From an uncultured Treponema sp. (GTDB lineage Bacteria; Spirochaetota; Spirochaetia; Treponematales; Treponemataceae): a DNA stretch of 35,124 bases. Made by a program: the position numbers and the translations under genes. The stretch lies in NCBI GenBank assembly GCA_947178095.1, contig CAMWWZ010000016.1, forward strand, positions 1-35,124, read 5' to 3'. Under the pieces are notes generated by a model, which saw only the letters and a list, made by a program, of their open reading frames with translations, had not been told where the DNA came from and made no database searches. Shown here piece after piece: positions 1-8,557 of the stretch (its first letter is position 1; each line of letters begins with the position of its first letter).

Positions 1-1
1 G

Positions 2-250
2 GAATACACCTCGCCGCTTTCCGAAACTTTCATAGCGACGGCAAAAAGCGAAATCGAAAATTTCGACCGCCTGATTCAGTCTCGCGAACAAACCGAAAAT
101 TTAAAAGCAGGTGACGAAATCACGCACGCGATTTTGGGATGCGGAAAAATTCTTGAAGTCATAAAAGATGACGGCGCGTTCCTCGTCAAATTCGAACAGA
201 TTTCCACGCCACGAAAAATCCGCGCGAGCGCAGTAAAGCCGATGCAGTGA
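2..250 (+). CDS. C-terminal fragment of a UvrD/PcrA-like DNA helicase (partial)
   Basis: The frame is open from the window edge to TGA at 248-250 and encodes the last 82 residues of a longer protein. The last half begins GDEITHAILGCGKILEV and continues DDGAFLVKFE, then ends in a short basic tail. This resembles the small beta-barrel tail (DUF3553-like: GD.V.H..FG.G.I......Y.V.FD) that closes many UvrD/PcrA superfamily 1 helicases, which unwind DNA in nucleotide-excision and mismatch repair. The helicase motifs would lie outside the window, so the assignment rests on the tail alone. It converges on hydF with about 19 bases between the stops. Another protein carrying a similar barrel is possible. 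Confidence 0.45.
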   Translation, partial: EYTSPLSETFIATAKSEIENFDRLIQSREQTENLKAGDEITHAILGCGKILEVIKDDGAFLVKFEQISTPRKIRASAVKPMQ

Positions 251-269
251 CGCGAAAAATTTTGCGAAA

Positions 270-1526
270 TTACGGCAGAACAACTTCGTCCAAGATTCCG
301 CTGATTTGCGCAATCGCAATTCCATAGTTCGTCATTGGAATTCCTGCGGCTTCCGCGAGCGACTGGCGATGCAAGACATAAGCGCGATTGAACATGCACG
401 CGCCGCAATGGATTATCAAATCGTAACGCGGCGCAGCATTTTCGTCCGTGAACGAATCTGGAAAATCCGTGCCGCGCACAAAGTCAATCTTTAGATCGCC
501 CGCGATTTTTTTCAGCATGCGAGGAATTTTTATCCGCCCGATGTCCTCGTCTTGCGGAACGTGCGCGCAGGCTTCGGCAATCAGGACGCGCGAATTTTGA
601 TTGAGATTTTTTATCGCGGCGGCACCTTCCTTGAACAAATTTATTTTTCCTTTTGCCGCCGCCATCAAAACCGAAAACGAAGTGAGCGCGCAATTTTTCG
701 GCCGCAGCGAATTTATGAGCGGAAAAACTTGGCTGTCGATCACAATCAATTTTGGCGGAATGGCGAGCGTCCGCAAAGTCTGCTCGAACATATCCGCCGT
801 GCACGAAGCGACAATGCATTTTTTGTCGAGCAAATCGCGAAGCACTTGCACTTGCGGCAAAATCAGCCTTCCCTTCGGCGCTTGAATGTCCTGCGGCATC
901 ACGAGCAAAACCAAATCGCCCGCCGCACACAAATTTCCCGTAAGAGATTTCTCATCTTCGGTTTTCGCCTCATCGCGAATTCTTTGGAAAAGATTTTCGA
1001 TGCCTTCGCGCGAAACTGAACTCACTTGAACAGGAATTTTTTTTGTGAGCGATTCAATTTTTTTCGCGGCGAATTCAATTTGCGATTTTGAAGCCAAATC
1101 GATTTTCGTGAGAACAGGAATAATTTTTTTTTCGCTTTTTAAAATTTGCCTTACGAAAAAATTTTCTTCGGAATTTTCTTCCAGCAAATTTTTTTCGCAA
1201 TTTTCAAAATCAGATTTTTCTTGAAATTCATCCGTGCCAAAAACTGCCAAAATCAAATCCGCGCGGGCGAGAGCGTCGCGAGTTTTTTCGAGGCGTTTTT
1301 CGCCGAGCGAAGTTTGGTCGCAAAAGCCCGCCGTGTCCACAAAAAGCACAGGTCCAAGCCCCGCAATTTCCATCGCCTTTTTTACGGGATCGGCGGTTGT
1401 TCCGGCTTCGGGCGAGACAATCGAAAAATCCTGATTTGTGAGCGCGTTCAAAAGCGAAGATTTTCCGCTGTTCGTCCGCCCGAAAATTCCGATTTGGATT
1501 CGCAGCGAATTCGGAGTTTGCGTCAT
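270..1526 (-). CDS. hydF: [FeFe]-hydrogenase maturation GTPase HydF
   Basis: HydF is the scaffold on which the two-iron subcluster of the H-cluster is built before transfer to apo-hydrogenase. The 418 residues show an N-terminal Era-like GTPase domain with Walker A GRTNSGKSS (from about residue 16), G3 DTAG and G4 TKID. A dimerisation region follows, then the C-terminal Fe-S domain with C320-x-H322, fifty residues, and H373-C374-x2-C377, which fits the family signature CxH-x(44-53)-HCxxC. The start has a GAGAG ribosome-binding site nearby. Its start lies 16 bases downstream of the hydG stop, so it is probably the last gene of the hydrogenase-chemoreceptor/hydG/hydF transcript. Length and motifs are normal for the family. 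Confidence 0.96.
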   Translation of the reverse strand: MTQTPNSLRIQIGIFGRTNSGKSSLLNALTNQDFSIVSPEAGTTADPVKKAMEIAGLGPVLFVDTAGFCDQTSLGEKRLEKTRDALARADLILAVFGTDEFQEKSDFENCEKNLLEENSEENFFVRQILKSEKKIIPVLTKIDLASKSQIEFAAKKIESLTKKIPVQVSSVSREGIENLFQRIRDEAKTEDEKSLTGNLCAAGDLVLLVMPQDIQAPKGRLILPQVQVLRDLLDKKCIVASCTADMFEQTLRTLAIPPKLIVIDSQVFPLINSLRPKNCALTSFSVLMAAAKGKINLFKEGAAAIKNLNQNSRVLIAEACAHVPQDEDIGRIKIPRMLKKIAGDLKIDFVRGTDFPDSFTDENAAPRYDLIIHCGACMFNRAYVLHRQSLAEAAGIPMTNYGIAIAQISGILDEVVLP

Positions 1527-1542
1527 AATTTTCTCTCAAATT

Positions 1543-2958
1543 TCAAAATCTGAAATCGCGCTTGCCGTTCACTTCTTCTTGCAAATATTGCTCCGCACGT
1601 TTTCGGACGGCTTCGTTTGGAATCGTAAGAAGTTCGCGCGCGATAAGCTCCTCGCCGATTTTTTTTGTGTCGGGCGAAGCGTAGTCTTCCAAATATTCCT
1701 TGAGCGTCATAAGCGCGTTCGGATGGCAGCAGTTCGCAATTTGCCCTGATTTAACGAGCGACATAAATCTGTCACCAGTGCGTCCGGCACGATAACATGC
1801 GGTGCAAAAACTCGGAACGTAGCCAAGGCGCATAAGCCAATTCAAAACTTCGTCGAGCGTGCGTGTGTCACTCACGTCAAATTGAACCGTGTCATCGGGG
1901 CGCGAAGATTCGCAGTAGCCGCCGACGCTTGTGCGCGAGCCGCCCGAAATTTGCGAGACTCCAAGTTCGATGACTTTTTCGCGCGTGGCCTGAGATTCCC
2001 GCGTGGAAACAATCATTCCAGTGTATGGAACTGCGATTCGAATGCAGGCGACAATTTTCGCGAAAGTCTCGTCGTCAATCGCGTCGGGAAAAGTCGCAGG
2101 ATCGATTCCGTCCGCCGCGCGGATTCGCGGCACGCTTATTGTGTGCGGTCCAACGCCTTTGGTCGCTTCCAAATGTTCGGCGTGCATCAAAAGCCCGACA
2201 AAATCATATCGGTACAAATTCAAGCCGAACAAAACGCCGCAGCCCACATCGTCGATTCCGCCTTCCATCGCGCGATCCATCGCCTCGGTGTGATAGGCGT
2301 AGTCGCTTTTAGGCCCGTGCGGATGCAATTTTTCGTAAGCCGCTTTGTTGTAAGTTTCCTGGAACAAAATGTAAGTGCCGATTCCAGCGTCCTTCAACTT
2401 GGAATAATTTTCCACGGTAGTCGCTGCGATATTCACATTCACGCGGCGAATCGCGCCGTTCTTGTGCTTTATCGAATAAATCGTCTTGATGCTTTCCAAA
2501 ACATATTCGAGCGGATTGTTCACAGGATCTTCGCCAGTTTCCAGCGCGAGCCGTTTGTGTCCCATATTCTGCAACGCAATCACTTCGGCGCGGATTTCTT
2601 CCTGCGTGAGCTTTTTGCGCGGAATGTGCTTGTTCTTCGCGTGATACGGACAGTAAGTGCAGCCGTTTATGCAATAGTTCGAAAGATAAAGCGGCGCGAA
2701 AAGCACCACTCGATTGCCATAGAATTTCTGCTTGATTTCCCGAGCGAGCGATTTCATTTTTTCGTTCAAATCAGGAATGTCGCATTCAAGCAAAACCGCG
2801 GCCTCGCGATGCGAAAGTCCTTTGCAAAGCGCGGCTTTTTCAAGCAGGCTTTCTATTAACGCGCGGTCGCTTTTGTGCTTTTGCGCGTAGTCAAGCGTTT
2901 CAAGAATTTCCGCGTCGTCTATGAAATCTTCGGCGTGGGGAGAATTTACATTGTACAT
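1543..2958 (-). CDS. hydG: [FeFe]-hydrogenase maturase HydG (radical SAM tyrosine lyase)
   Basis: HydG cleaves tyrosine by radical SAM chemistry to make the CO and cyanide ligands of the H-cluster. The 471 residues contain the radical SAM cluster motif C96-x3-C100-x2-C103 (YCINGCTYCPYH) and the C-terminal auxiliary-cluster motif C385-x2-C388-x22-C411, both expected for a functional HydG. The start ATG is preceded by a GAGG-type ribosome-binding site. The gene follows the hydrogenase-chemoreceptor by 80 bases. That gap holds a 12-bp stem-loop without a U-run, and hydF begins 16 bases after this stop. Both the length and the two cluster motifs are complete, so I see no sign of decay. Confidence 0.97.
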   Translation of the reverse strand: MYNVNSPHAEDFIDDAEILETLDYAQKHKSDRALIESLLEKAALCKGLSHREAAVLLECDIPDLNEKMKSLAREIKQKFYGNRVVLFAPLYLSNYCINGCTYCPYHAKNKHIPRKKLTQEEIRAEVIALQNMGHKRLALETGEDPVNNPLEYVLESIKTIYSIKHKNGAIRRVNVNIAATTVENYSKLKDAGIGTYILFQETYNKAAYEKLHPHGPKSDYAYHTEAMDRAMEGGIDDVGCGVLFGLNLYRYDFVGLLMHAEHLEATKGVGPHTISVPRIRAADGIDPATFPDAIDDETFAKIVACIRIAVPYTGMIVSTRESQATREKVIELGVSQISGGSRTSVGGYCESSRPDDTVQFDVSDTRTLDEVLNWLMRLGYVPSFCTACYRAGRTGDRFMSLVKSGQIANCCHPNALMTLKEYLEDYASPDTKKIGEELIARELLTIPNEAVRKRAEQYLQEEVNGKRDFRF

Positions 2959-2989
2959 ACATTGCCTCTATCGATAAAACATTTTAGGG

Positions 2990-3019
2990 CGCCTCTAAAA
3001 ATCAAAGTTTTTAGAGGCG
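2990..3019 (-). other. 12-bp stem-loop between the hydrogenase-chemoreceptor and hydG
   Basis: A perfect inverted repeat (CGCCTCTAAAAA, six-base loop, TTTTTAGAGGCG) lies in the 80-base gap of the operon. No uridine run follows it on the transcribed strand, so it looks more like an RNA-processing or stability element, or a leaky terminator that sets the hydG/hydF level, than a full terminator. Confidence 0.55.
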
Positions 3020-3038
3020 GCTTTTATCAAAATTTTTC

Positions 3039-5174
3039 TCAGGCGGAAAATTCACCCATGCCTTTTTGCCCCAAATGTCTAATTGAATCCTGAATCGTTT
3101 CGTTAGTCTTCTTGAGCTTTTCGACAGCCTCATTGACACGAACAGTATTCGCGTTCATTTTTCGCAAAGAATCGAGCAAAGCCTGTCCGCCGTTCGCCTG
3201 TTCCGAAACCGCATCTTTTACAACAAGCTCCTGCTTTGAAACTTGATTTGAAAGAGAAACGATGTTGTCAATCTGATTCTGCGCCGTGGAAGTTTTCTTG
3301 AAGGCGTCGGAAACGAGGTCTTGAATTTCACTCAAAACTTCGGCAATTTTCTTCGCCTCCTTGTTTGAAGAATCCGCGAGCTTTCTGATTTCATCGGCGA
3401 CGACTGCAAATCCTCGTCCGGCATCTCCAGCATGCGCCGCCTCAATCGAAGCGTTCATTGCGAGCAAGTTTGTCTGCGAAGAAATCTTCATAATCACTCG
3501 GCTCATTTCGTCAAGGCTTGAAGACTGCCCTTCAATCTTGCTAACGATGTCGCCGACCAATCCGATGTTCGACTTTCCAGTTTCCGTCGCTTCGGCAAGG
3601 GAATCGATGCTTTCGGAATTCTTCACGAGAATGTCGTTGATTGACTGAACGCCTCTAATAATCTCTTCGATTGAAGCGGAAGAAGTCGCAACGCTTTGCG
3701 TCAATTCAGAAGCCATCTCGTTTATGGCAACGACATCTTCGTCGCTGGCACAAAGTTTTTCCAACGATTCCGTAGTCATAGTCTTGATGATATTTTGAAT
3801 TTCAGCTTGCTTGGCTTCTGAAGATTCGCGGAAACATTCATAAAGATAATGCCTGCAATTCTCCGGCTTGTTGACTCCATTTAAAATTGCCACAGCCATT
3901 TGTTCGCAAGAATTGTAGCCACAAGCGCGGCAGTCAAGCATGTCGCTAGCATCGTATTTTCTCATCGACTTCAAAATTTCCACAAGCTGCTCTTTCGTCG
4001 GCTTTTTTATCTTGCTTTTAAACGCATCGCTTTTGTCGGTATAAGTGCGTCGATACAAGTCCTTGCGCCAATATTTGTTGAGCATTGTGTCAATTTTTTT
4101 GACGGACTTTTTGCTTGATTTTTCAGAACCATATTCCTTGCGTCTCTCCGCCTGCCGCTTTTCGACAAACGCCTCTATTTCATCCAGCAAAAGTTCATTC
4201 GTCCTGTAAGTGCCAGGACCGCCATTGCATCCTTGCTGGCAGTTCAAGCAGTCAATCAGCTTGAAAAGAGGAGCCGCGCCTTTTTCAATCGCTTTGTTGA
4301 GATGCGCGAAATATTCAATGACATGCGGTTGTCCTTCGATTTTTCGAGTAACGCCTGAAATGCCCGGAACAAAGCGTTCCGCAGTGCGCATAAGTCCGCC
4401 CGGCGTAGAATACAAAACCGCGCGTTCCGCCGCAGGATTGTCATAAGGCTCTTTATTGAAAGAAGCCAAATTTATATTCTGCTTTTCAAAATAATTTCCA
4501 AGCGACTTCATCGTGACATTGTAGTCGCCGTAGCCAGTGTCGTCGAATTCGCGCCGCTTGGCGTAGCACGGAGAAATCGCCGCGATTTTGTAATCCTTGT
4601 ATTCAGGATAGAATTCGCGAATCATCTTTATCGTGTGAAGCATCGGGCTGTCCGCCGGCGCCAAATATTTGAGCAATGTCGGGCGATAAATTTCGCAATA
4701 AGTCACAAGCGCGGGGCACGGCTGGGAAATAACCATGCTGGGATCTCTGTCCTTCATATATTCCACATATGATTTTGTGGTGAGTTCCGCGCCAAGGCTT
4801 ACGTCAAACACAGCCTTCACGCCGATAGATTTGAGCCAGCCATTCATTTCCAAATCTTTGCCACGGAAAGACACGACGACCGCCGGCGCAACGATGGCAA
4901 TGATTTTCTCGCCCTTCCGCAAGTCGCTCATAAACAAGTCAAAATCGTCAATGCCATATCGCGCGCCGTGCTTGCATGCCGCGATACACGCGCCGCATCC
5001 AATGCACAAATCGCTGTTCACGTTGACATAATCACCGCGCCCGTCGTTGCACATTTTTACAGGGCACACAGCGATGCAAAGATGGCAGTTTACACATTTT
5101 TGTTGGTCAACACCAATTATAGGTTTTGGCGGAGCAGCCTTCGAAAAGGTTACATCAGAATTCACGGTACTCAT
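3039..5174 (-). CDS. Sensory [FeFe]-hydrogenase fused to a methyl-accepting chemotaxis signalling domain
   Basis: A 711-residue soluble fusion with no membrane segment. Residues 27-37 and 57-67 are two ferredoxin-type 4Fe-4S sites. Residues about 90-340 are an [FeFe]-hydrogenase H-domain that keeps the four H-cluster ligands: C153 in QPCPA, C203 in [10 protein letters not shown], and C312/C316 in [11 protein letters not shown]. Catalytic hydrogenases have a second Cys next to the C153 position that relays protons; here it is Pro, as in sensory or putative classes, so slow turnover or sensing is inferred. Residues 415-440 form a further CxxCGYxxC cluster domain. Residues about 480-700 are a chemoreceptor signalling coiled coil with the typical hairpin tip ([20 protein letters not shown]). 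Inferred role: a cytosolic H2 or redox chemoreceptor working through CheA/CheW. It is first in an operon with hydG and hydF. A G9 run occupies the ribosome-binding position. Confidence 0.93.
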   Translation of the reverse strand: MSTVNSDVTFSKAAPPKPIIGVDQQKCVNCHLCIAVCPVKMCNDGRGDYVNVNSDLCIGCGACIAACKHGARYGIDDFDLFMSDLRKGEKIIAIVAPAVVVSFRGKDLEMNGWLKSIGVKAVFDVSLGAELTTKSYVEYMKDRDPSMVISQPCPALVTYCEIYRPTLLKYLAPADSPMLHTIKMIREFYPEYKDYKIAAISPCYAKRREFDDTGYGDYNVTMKSLGNYFEKQNINLASFNKEPYDNPAAERAVLYSTPGGLMRTAERFVPGISGVTRKIEGQPHVIEYFAHLNKAIEKGAAPLFKLIDCLNCQQGCNGGPGTYRTNELLLDEIEAFVEKRQAERRKEYGSEKSSKKSVKKIDTMLNKYWRKDLYRRTYTDKSDAFKSKIKKPTKEQLVEILKSMRKYDASDMLDCRACGYNSCEQMAVAILNGVNKPENCRHYLYECFRESSEAKQAEIQNIIKTMTTESLEKLCASDEDVVAINEMASELTQSVATSSASIEEIIRGVQSINDILVKNSESIDSLAEATETGKSNIGLVGDIVSKIEGQSSSLDEMSRVIMKISSQTNLLAMNASIEAAHAGDAGRGFAVVADEIRKLADSSNKEAKKIAEVLSEIQDLVSDAFKKTSTAQNQIDNIVSLSNQVSKQELVVKDAVSEQANGGQALLDSLRKMNANTVRVNEAVEKLKKTNETIQDSIRHLGQKGMGEFSA

Positions 5175-5177
5175 ATA

Positions 5178-5186
5178 CCCCCCCCC
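5178..5186 (-). repeat. Poly-G tract (G9 on the coding strand) at the ribosome-binding position of the hydrogenase-chemoreceptor
   Basis: On the minus strand eight T are followed by nine G, then TAT and the start ATG. The run covers positions -4 to -12 from the start codon, where a Shine-Dalgarno would lie, and no other ribosome-binding site is visible. Homopolymer G runs mutate by slipped-strand mispairing, so tract length could tune or switch translation, or promoter spacing, of this gene. Confidence 0.8.
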
Positions 5187-5424
5187 AAAAAAAATATTAC
5201 GCTAAAAGCGAATATAAAAATAGCGAGAATTTTGAGTTTGCGAATACAACGCACGAACAAACTCATAATGAAAAAAAGACGAAAGTCGTTTTTTCATCTC
5301 TCTTAAGACAAGCGAATTTTAAATCCTAATTATATTGTACAACAGGTTTTTAAAAAACGCAAGATTTTTTTTACATTTTTTGAAACTGACGCTGTGAAAT
5401 CGACATCAATTTAAAAATATTGTC

Positions 5425-5452
5425 TTGACATAAAAGAAAATCGGCGTAAAAT
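5425..5452 (+). promoter_or_regulatory. hydE promoter, TTGACA-16-TAAAAT
   Basis: A perfect -35 (5425-5430) and near-consensus -10 (5447-5452). The -10 ends only seven bases before the hydE ATG, so transcription should begin at or next to the start codon. No ribosome-binding site fits between them. Confidence 0.75.
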
Positions 5453-5459
5453 TCGTTTT

Positions 5460-6500
5460 ATGTTAGAAAAAAATTCCGCGCAAAATGCCGACGTGATTCC
5501 AAGAAATTTTTCAGATGCCGAGCTTTTGGAAATTTTAAAAAGCGAAGCGGATTTGGAAGATTTTCGGAGCGAAGCGGACGCTGTGCGAAAAAAAATTTAC
5601 GGCGACGAAGTTTATATTCGCGGCCTCATCGAATTTTCGAATTTTTGCAAGAACGATTGCTTTTACTGCGGAATCCGCGCGTCGAACAAAAACGCCGAAC
5701 GATACAGGCTTTCGAAAAATCAGATTTTGGAATGCTGCGCCGAAGGGCACGCGCTTGGCTTCCGAACGTTCGTCTTGCAAAGCGGCGAAGATTTTTCTTT
5801 CGACGACGAGCTCTGCGAAACCGTGCGCGAAATAAAAAACGCCCATCCCGATTGCGCCGTGACGCTTTCCGTCGGCGAACGCCCGCGCTCGACTTACCAA
5901 AAATTTTTCGATGCCGGCGCGGACAGATTTTTGCTTCGCCACGAAAGCGCGAACGCCGCCCATTACAAAAAATTGCATCCGAAAAAAATGTCGGGCGAAA
6001 ACCGCAAAAGATGCCTTTTTGATTTGCGCGAAATCGGATTCCAAGTGGGCGCGGGATTTATGGTCGGCGCGCCTTTTCAGACCGACGAAAATATCATCGA
6101 AGATTTGCGCTTCATGCAGGAACTCAAGCCGCACATGATCGGAATCGGACCTTTCATCGCGCACAAGCAAACTCCGTTCGCGGATTTTCCAAACGGCTCG
6201 GTGCAAAAAACCTTGAACTTGCTTTCAGTGATTCGCCTGATGTTTCCGAAAGTTTTGCTTCCCGCCACCACCGCGCTCGGAACGCTTTGCCCAGACGGAC
6301 GCGAAAAAGGCTTGCAACATGGCGCGAACGTTTTGATGCCGAACCTTTCGCCAGTAGGTGTTAGGAAACTTTATTCGATTTATGAAAACAAAATTTGCAC
6401 TGGCGAAGAAGCAGCGCAATGCCGCGGATGTTTGGAACGACGCGTGAAATCGGCGGGATACAAAATTGTCGTGGACAAAGGAAACTCGAAATGCGAGTGA
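5460..6500 (+). CDS. hydE: [FeFe]-hydrogenase maturase HydE (radical SAM)
   Basis: HydE is the radical SAM enzyme that helps form the dithiomethylamine-bridged two-iron subcluster of the H-cluster. The 346 residues carry the cluster motif C63-x3-C67-x2-C70 (FCKNDCFYCGIR) and the usual length and downstream features of the family, including a Cys-containing tail (QCRGC). It is transcribed away from the chemoreceptor/hydG/hydF operon, so all three maturases lie within about 6 kb. The ATG chosen lies seven bases after a TAAAAT -10 with no Shine-Dalgarno, suggesting a leaderless message; the next in-frame ATG is far downstream, so this start is favoured. Confidence 0.96.
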   Translation: MLEKNSAQNADVIPRNFSDAELLEILKSEADLEDFRSEADAVRKKIYGDEVYIRGLIEFSNFCKNDCFYCGIRASNKNAERYRLSKNQILECCAEGHALGFRTFVLQSGEDFSFDDELCETVREIKNAHPDCAVTLSVGERPRSTYQKFFDAGADRFLLRHESANAAHYKKLHPKKMSGENRKRCLFDLREIGFQVGAGFMVGAPFQTDENIIEDLRFMQELKPHMIGIGPFIAHKQTPFADFPNGSVQKTLNLLSVIRLMFPKVLLPATTALGTLCPDGREKGLQHGANVLMPNLSPVGVRKLYSIYENKICTGEEAAQCRGCLERRVKSAGYKIVVDKGNSKCE

Positions 6501-6529
6501 GCGAAAAATGCGATTTTTTTTGAAGCCTC

Positions 6530-6558
6530 TTGACCAAAACTTAAAAATTCGCGATAAT
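6530..6558 (+). promoter_or_regulatory. rpsU promoter, TTGACC-17-GATAAT
   Basis: The -35 is at 6530-6535 and the -10 at 6553-6558, followed by a short leader carrying a full AAGGAGGTG ribosome-binding site for rpsU. This is a conventional promoter-leader layout, in contrast to hydE. Confidence 0.75.
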
Positions 6559-6599
6559 ATCAGAATTGACGGAACTTCCGCAAAAAGGAGGTGAAAAAT

Positions 6600-6815
6600 A
6601 TGGCGACTATCAGTGTCGAAGATTCGGAAAGCCTTGAAAAGGCAATCAAGCGTTTCAAGCGCATGGTGGAAAGAGAAGGCATCATCCGCGAATGGAAAAA
6701 GCGCGAATATTACGAAAAGCCTTCCACAATTCTCAATCGCAAGAACAAAGCCTTGGCGCGCAAATTGATGAAAAAAACACGCAACAAGGGCGGACATCCG
6801 GCCCAGGCTTACTAG
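6600..6815 (+). CDS. rpsU: 30S ribosomal protein bS21
   Basis: A 71-residue basic protein of the small ribosomal subunit, starting [20 protein letters not shown] with the family pattern [25 protein letters not shown]. bS21 sits near the anti-Shine-Dalgarno region of 16S rRNA and aids initiation. The ATG at 6600 is chosen over the upstream in-frame GTG at 6591 because AAGGAGGTG, which contains that GTG, is an excellent ribosome-binding site for it. It is monocistronic with its own promoter, and ends at a strong bidirectional hairpin shared with convergent glyA. Confidence 0.95.
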   Translation: MATISVEDSESLEKAIKRFKRMVEREGIIREWKKREYYEKPSTILNRKNKALARKLMKKTRNKGGHPAQAY

Positions 6816-6827
6816 TTTCAAACATCA

Positions 6828-6858
6828 AAGAAGCCCGCTTGCGCGGGCTTCTTTTTTT
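6828..6858. terminator. Bidirectional terminator between rpsU and glyA
   Basis: Stem AAGAAGCCCGC / GCGGGCTTCTT with a TTGC loop and a T-run on the plus strand. It ends rpsU transcription and overlaps the glyA stop codon at 6857-6859. Confidence 0.9.
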
Positions 6859-8356
6859 ATCGCACGAATTCTTTCTTCAAGAATTCCAAATCCAATTCAG
6901 GATAAAGGACATGCGCACAAAGCAGCGCGTTCACACGTTCCCTCGCCTTTGTCTCGGCCGCCTCGTCGAGCACGATTTTTCCTTTGGCTGGCTTTCCATC
7001 CTTCGTAACGCCGGGCTTTGTGTTACGCAAAACGAAATCGATTATCGAAGCGACTTCCTTCATATCGCTTTCATTCATTCCGAGCGTGGTGAGCGCGGGA
7101 GTGCCGATTCGGATTCCGCTTGTCCACCAAGCGCCGTTCTTGTCATACGGAAGCGCGTTCGCATTGGCAGTGACTCCGCATTGGAAGAGCGCGGCTTCGG
7201 CCTGCTTTCCAGTAAGTCCGTAAGTCGTAACGTCAACGAGCATCAAATGGTCTTCCGTGCCGCCAGTCTGCAAGCGCATTCCCAAATCCATGCAGGAAGC
7301 CGCCAACGCCGCAGCGTTCTTCACGACGTTCTGCGCGTAGTCGCGGTAGCTTTGCGAGTTCGCTTCTTTCAACGCGACAGCCTTCGCCGCCATCACATGC
7401 CCGAGCGGGCCGCCCAAAACCATCGGGCAGCCTTTGTTCACGTAGTCGGCGAATTCTTTTTTGCAAAGAATGAGCGCGCCGCGCGGTCCGCGCAAAGTCT
7501 TGTGCGTCGTGGTCGTAACGACATCCGCCCATTTCACAGGATCGTTGTCGCCAGTCCAAACTTTTCCTGCCACGAGTCCCGCAAAGTGCGCCATGTCCAC
7601 CATCAAAACCGCGCCGCATTTGTCCGCGATTTGTCGGAAACGCTTGAAATCAATTTTTCTAGGATAAGCCGAAAATCCCGTGAGCAAAATCAAAGGCTTC
7701 ACTTCCATCGCCTGGCGTTCAATCGCGTCGTAATCAAGCAAGCCGCTTTCGCGGTCAACGCCATAAGGATGACTTTCGAACATTCGCGCGGAGACATTCA
7801 TCCTGTAGCCGTGCGTGAGATGCCCGCCGCAAGAATAATCAAGCCCCATCAATTTTTGGTTGCCGAACTTTTTGCGAAGCAAATCGAACTGCGCGTCCGT
7901 AAGTTCCGCGAGCGACTTCACGCCCAATTCCTCAAGCGTGGGAGTTTCGATTTTTTTGGAAAGAATCGCCCAGAACGCAACGAGATTCGCGTCCGCCCCG
8001 GAATGCGGCTGCACGTAAGCATAGTCCGCGCCAAAAAGATTTTCCGCCTCGCGAGCCGCAGCGTTTTCCACGGCATCGATGTTGACGCAGCCGCCATAAT
8101 AGCGATGCTCGGGATAACCTTCCGCGTACTTGTCGGTGAGAAGATTTCCCATCGCCGCCTGCGTGCTCAACGAACAATAATTTTCGCTCGCCACAAGCTT
8201 CAAATGGCTGCGCTGATTTTCCAATTCGCGCACGATAGTCGCGGCCGTTTCCGGCGAAACTTGCGCCACTTGCTGCAAGTTCGCGACATAAGACAACATC
8301 GCCGCGTTCGGCTTTCCGGAACAAGATTCAAGATATTTTTCCAAAGGTGAAGACAT
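6857..8356 (-). CDS. glyA: Serine hydroxymethyltransferase, long form
   Basis: A pyridoxal-phosphate enzyme that interconverts serine and glycine and loads tetrahydrofolate with a one-carbon unit in the cytosol. The PLP lysine is K286 in TTTTHKTLRGPRG, and the YAEGYPEHRYYGG and VMVDMAHF-like (LMVDMAHFAG) segments are conserved. At 499 residues it is longer than the usual 410-430. The N-terminal extension and an insertion around residues 135-170 are typical of the long form I associate with treponemes and chlamydiae. AGGAGGAAT precedes the ATG. An inverted repeat overlaps its promoter and could be an operator. Confidence 0.96.
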   Translation of the reverse strand: MSSPLEKYLESCSGKPNAAMLSYVANLQQVAQVSPETAATIVRELENQRSHLKLVASENYCSLSTQAAMGNLLTDKYAEGYPEHRYYGGCVNIDAVENAAAREAENLFGADYAYVQPHSGADANLVAFWAILSKKIETPTLEELGVKSLAELTDAQFDLLRKKFGNQKLMGLDYSCGGHLTHGYRMNVSARMFESHPYGVDRESGLLDYDAIERQAMEVKPLILLTGFSAYPRKIDFKRFRQIADKCGAVLMVDMAHFAGLVAGKVWTGDNDPVKWADVVTTTTHKTLRGPRGALILCKKEFADYVNKGCPMVLGGPLGHVMAAKAVALKEANSQSYRDYAQNVVKNAAALAASCMDLGMRLQTGGTEDHLMLVDVTTYGLTGKQAEAALFQCGVTANANALPYDKNGAWWTSGIRIGTPALTTLGMNESDMKEVASIIDFVLRNTKPGVTKDGKPAKGKIVLDEAAETKARERVNALLCAHVLYPELDLEFLKKEFVR

Positions 8357-8411
8357 AATTCCTCCTAATTACAATTCAAGCTTTTGCCAAAAAAAACAAA
8401 GCGAAAAGCCC

Positions 8412-8460
8412 GTGCTAAAATCAATTGTTTGATTCTAGCACAAAACCGAAAAAAAGGCAA
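8412..8460 (-). promoter_or_regulatory. glyA promoter with overlapping inverted repeat
   Basis: On the minus strand TTGCCT (8455-8460), 17 bases, TAGAAT (8432-8437). The sequence 8412-8441 forms a near-perfect inverted repeat, GTGCTAAAATCAA / TTGATTCTAGCAC, around the -10 and start point, which would suit a repressor site. Confidence 0.6.
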
Positions 8461-8509
8461 GGTGATTTTTTGAAGTCACTTACGGAAGCGAAAATCGCAA
8501 GTCCCGCCC

Positions 8510-8538
8510 TTGACTTTCGCGGCAATCCGTTTTATCCT
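8510..8538 (+). promoter_or_regulatory. Toxin-antitoxin promoter, TTGACT-17-TATCCT
   Basis: The -35 is at 8510-8515 and the -10 at 8533-8538, embedded in a block that recurs almost unchanged upstream of the LRR gene at 9084-9112. The first antitoxin ATG with a ribosome-binding site follows at 8558. Confidence 0.7.
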
Positions 8539-8557
8539 ATACACAGGGGAGAAAGAA

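Larger units (their letters stand above)
5175..5459. other. Divergent intergenic region between the hydrogenase-chemoreceptor and hydE
   Basis: This 285-base region is AT-rich. It holds the G9 tract on the left, a small CGCT/AGCG hairpin near 5200, an A-run/T-run weak hairpin around 5272-5295 and the hydE promoter on the right. I could not identify a convincing -35/-10 pair for the leftward operon; TAATAT just upstream of the T8-G9 run is the best -10 candidate. No further gene is visible. Confidence 0.6.

Noticed and set aside
1882..2859. A 325-codon open frame opposite hydG
   Set aside because: It mirrors the codon pattern of hydG, shows no recognisable motif and lacks initiation signals.
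5272..5295. A-run/T-run hairpin as a terminator upstream of hydE
   Set aside because: The GC part of the stem is only three pairs, and no gene ends nearby on either strand.
6692..8350. A 552-codon open frame on the plus strand across glyA
   Set aside because: It is antisense to an unmistakable serine hydroxymethyltransferase, has no ribosome-binding site and its translation is Arg/His/Phe-rich without domain character.
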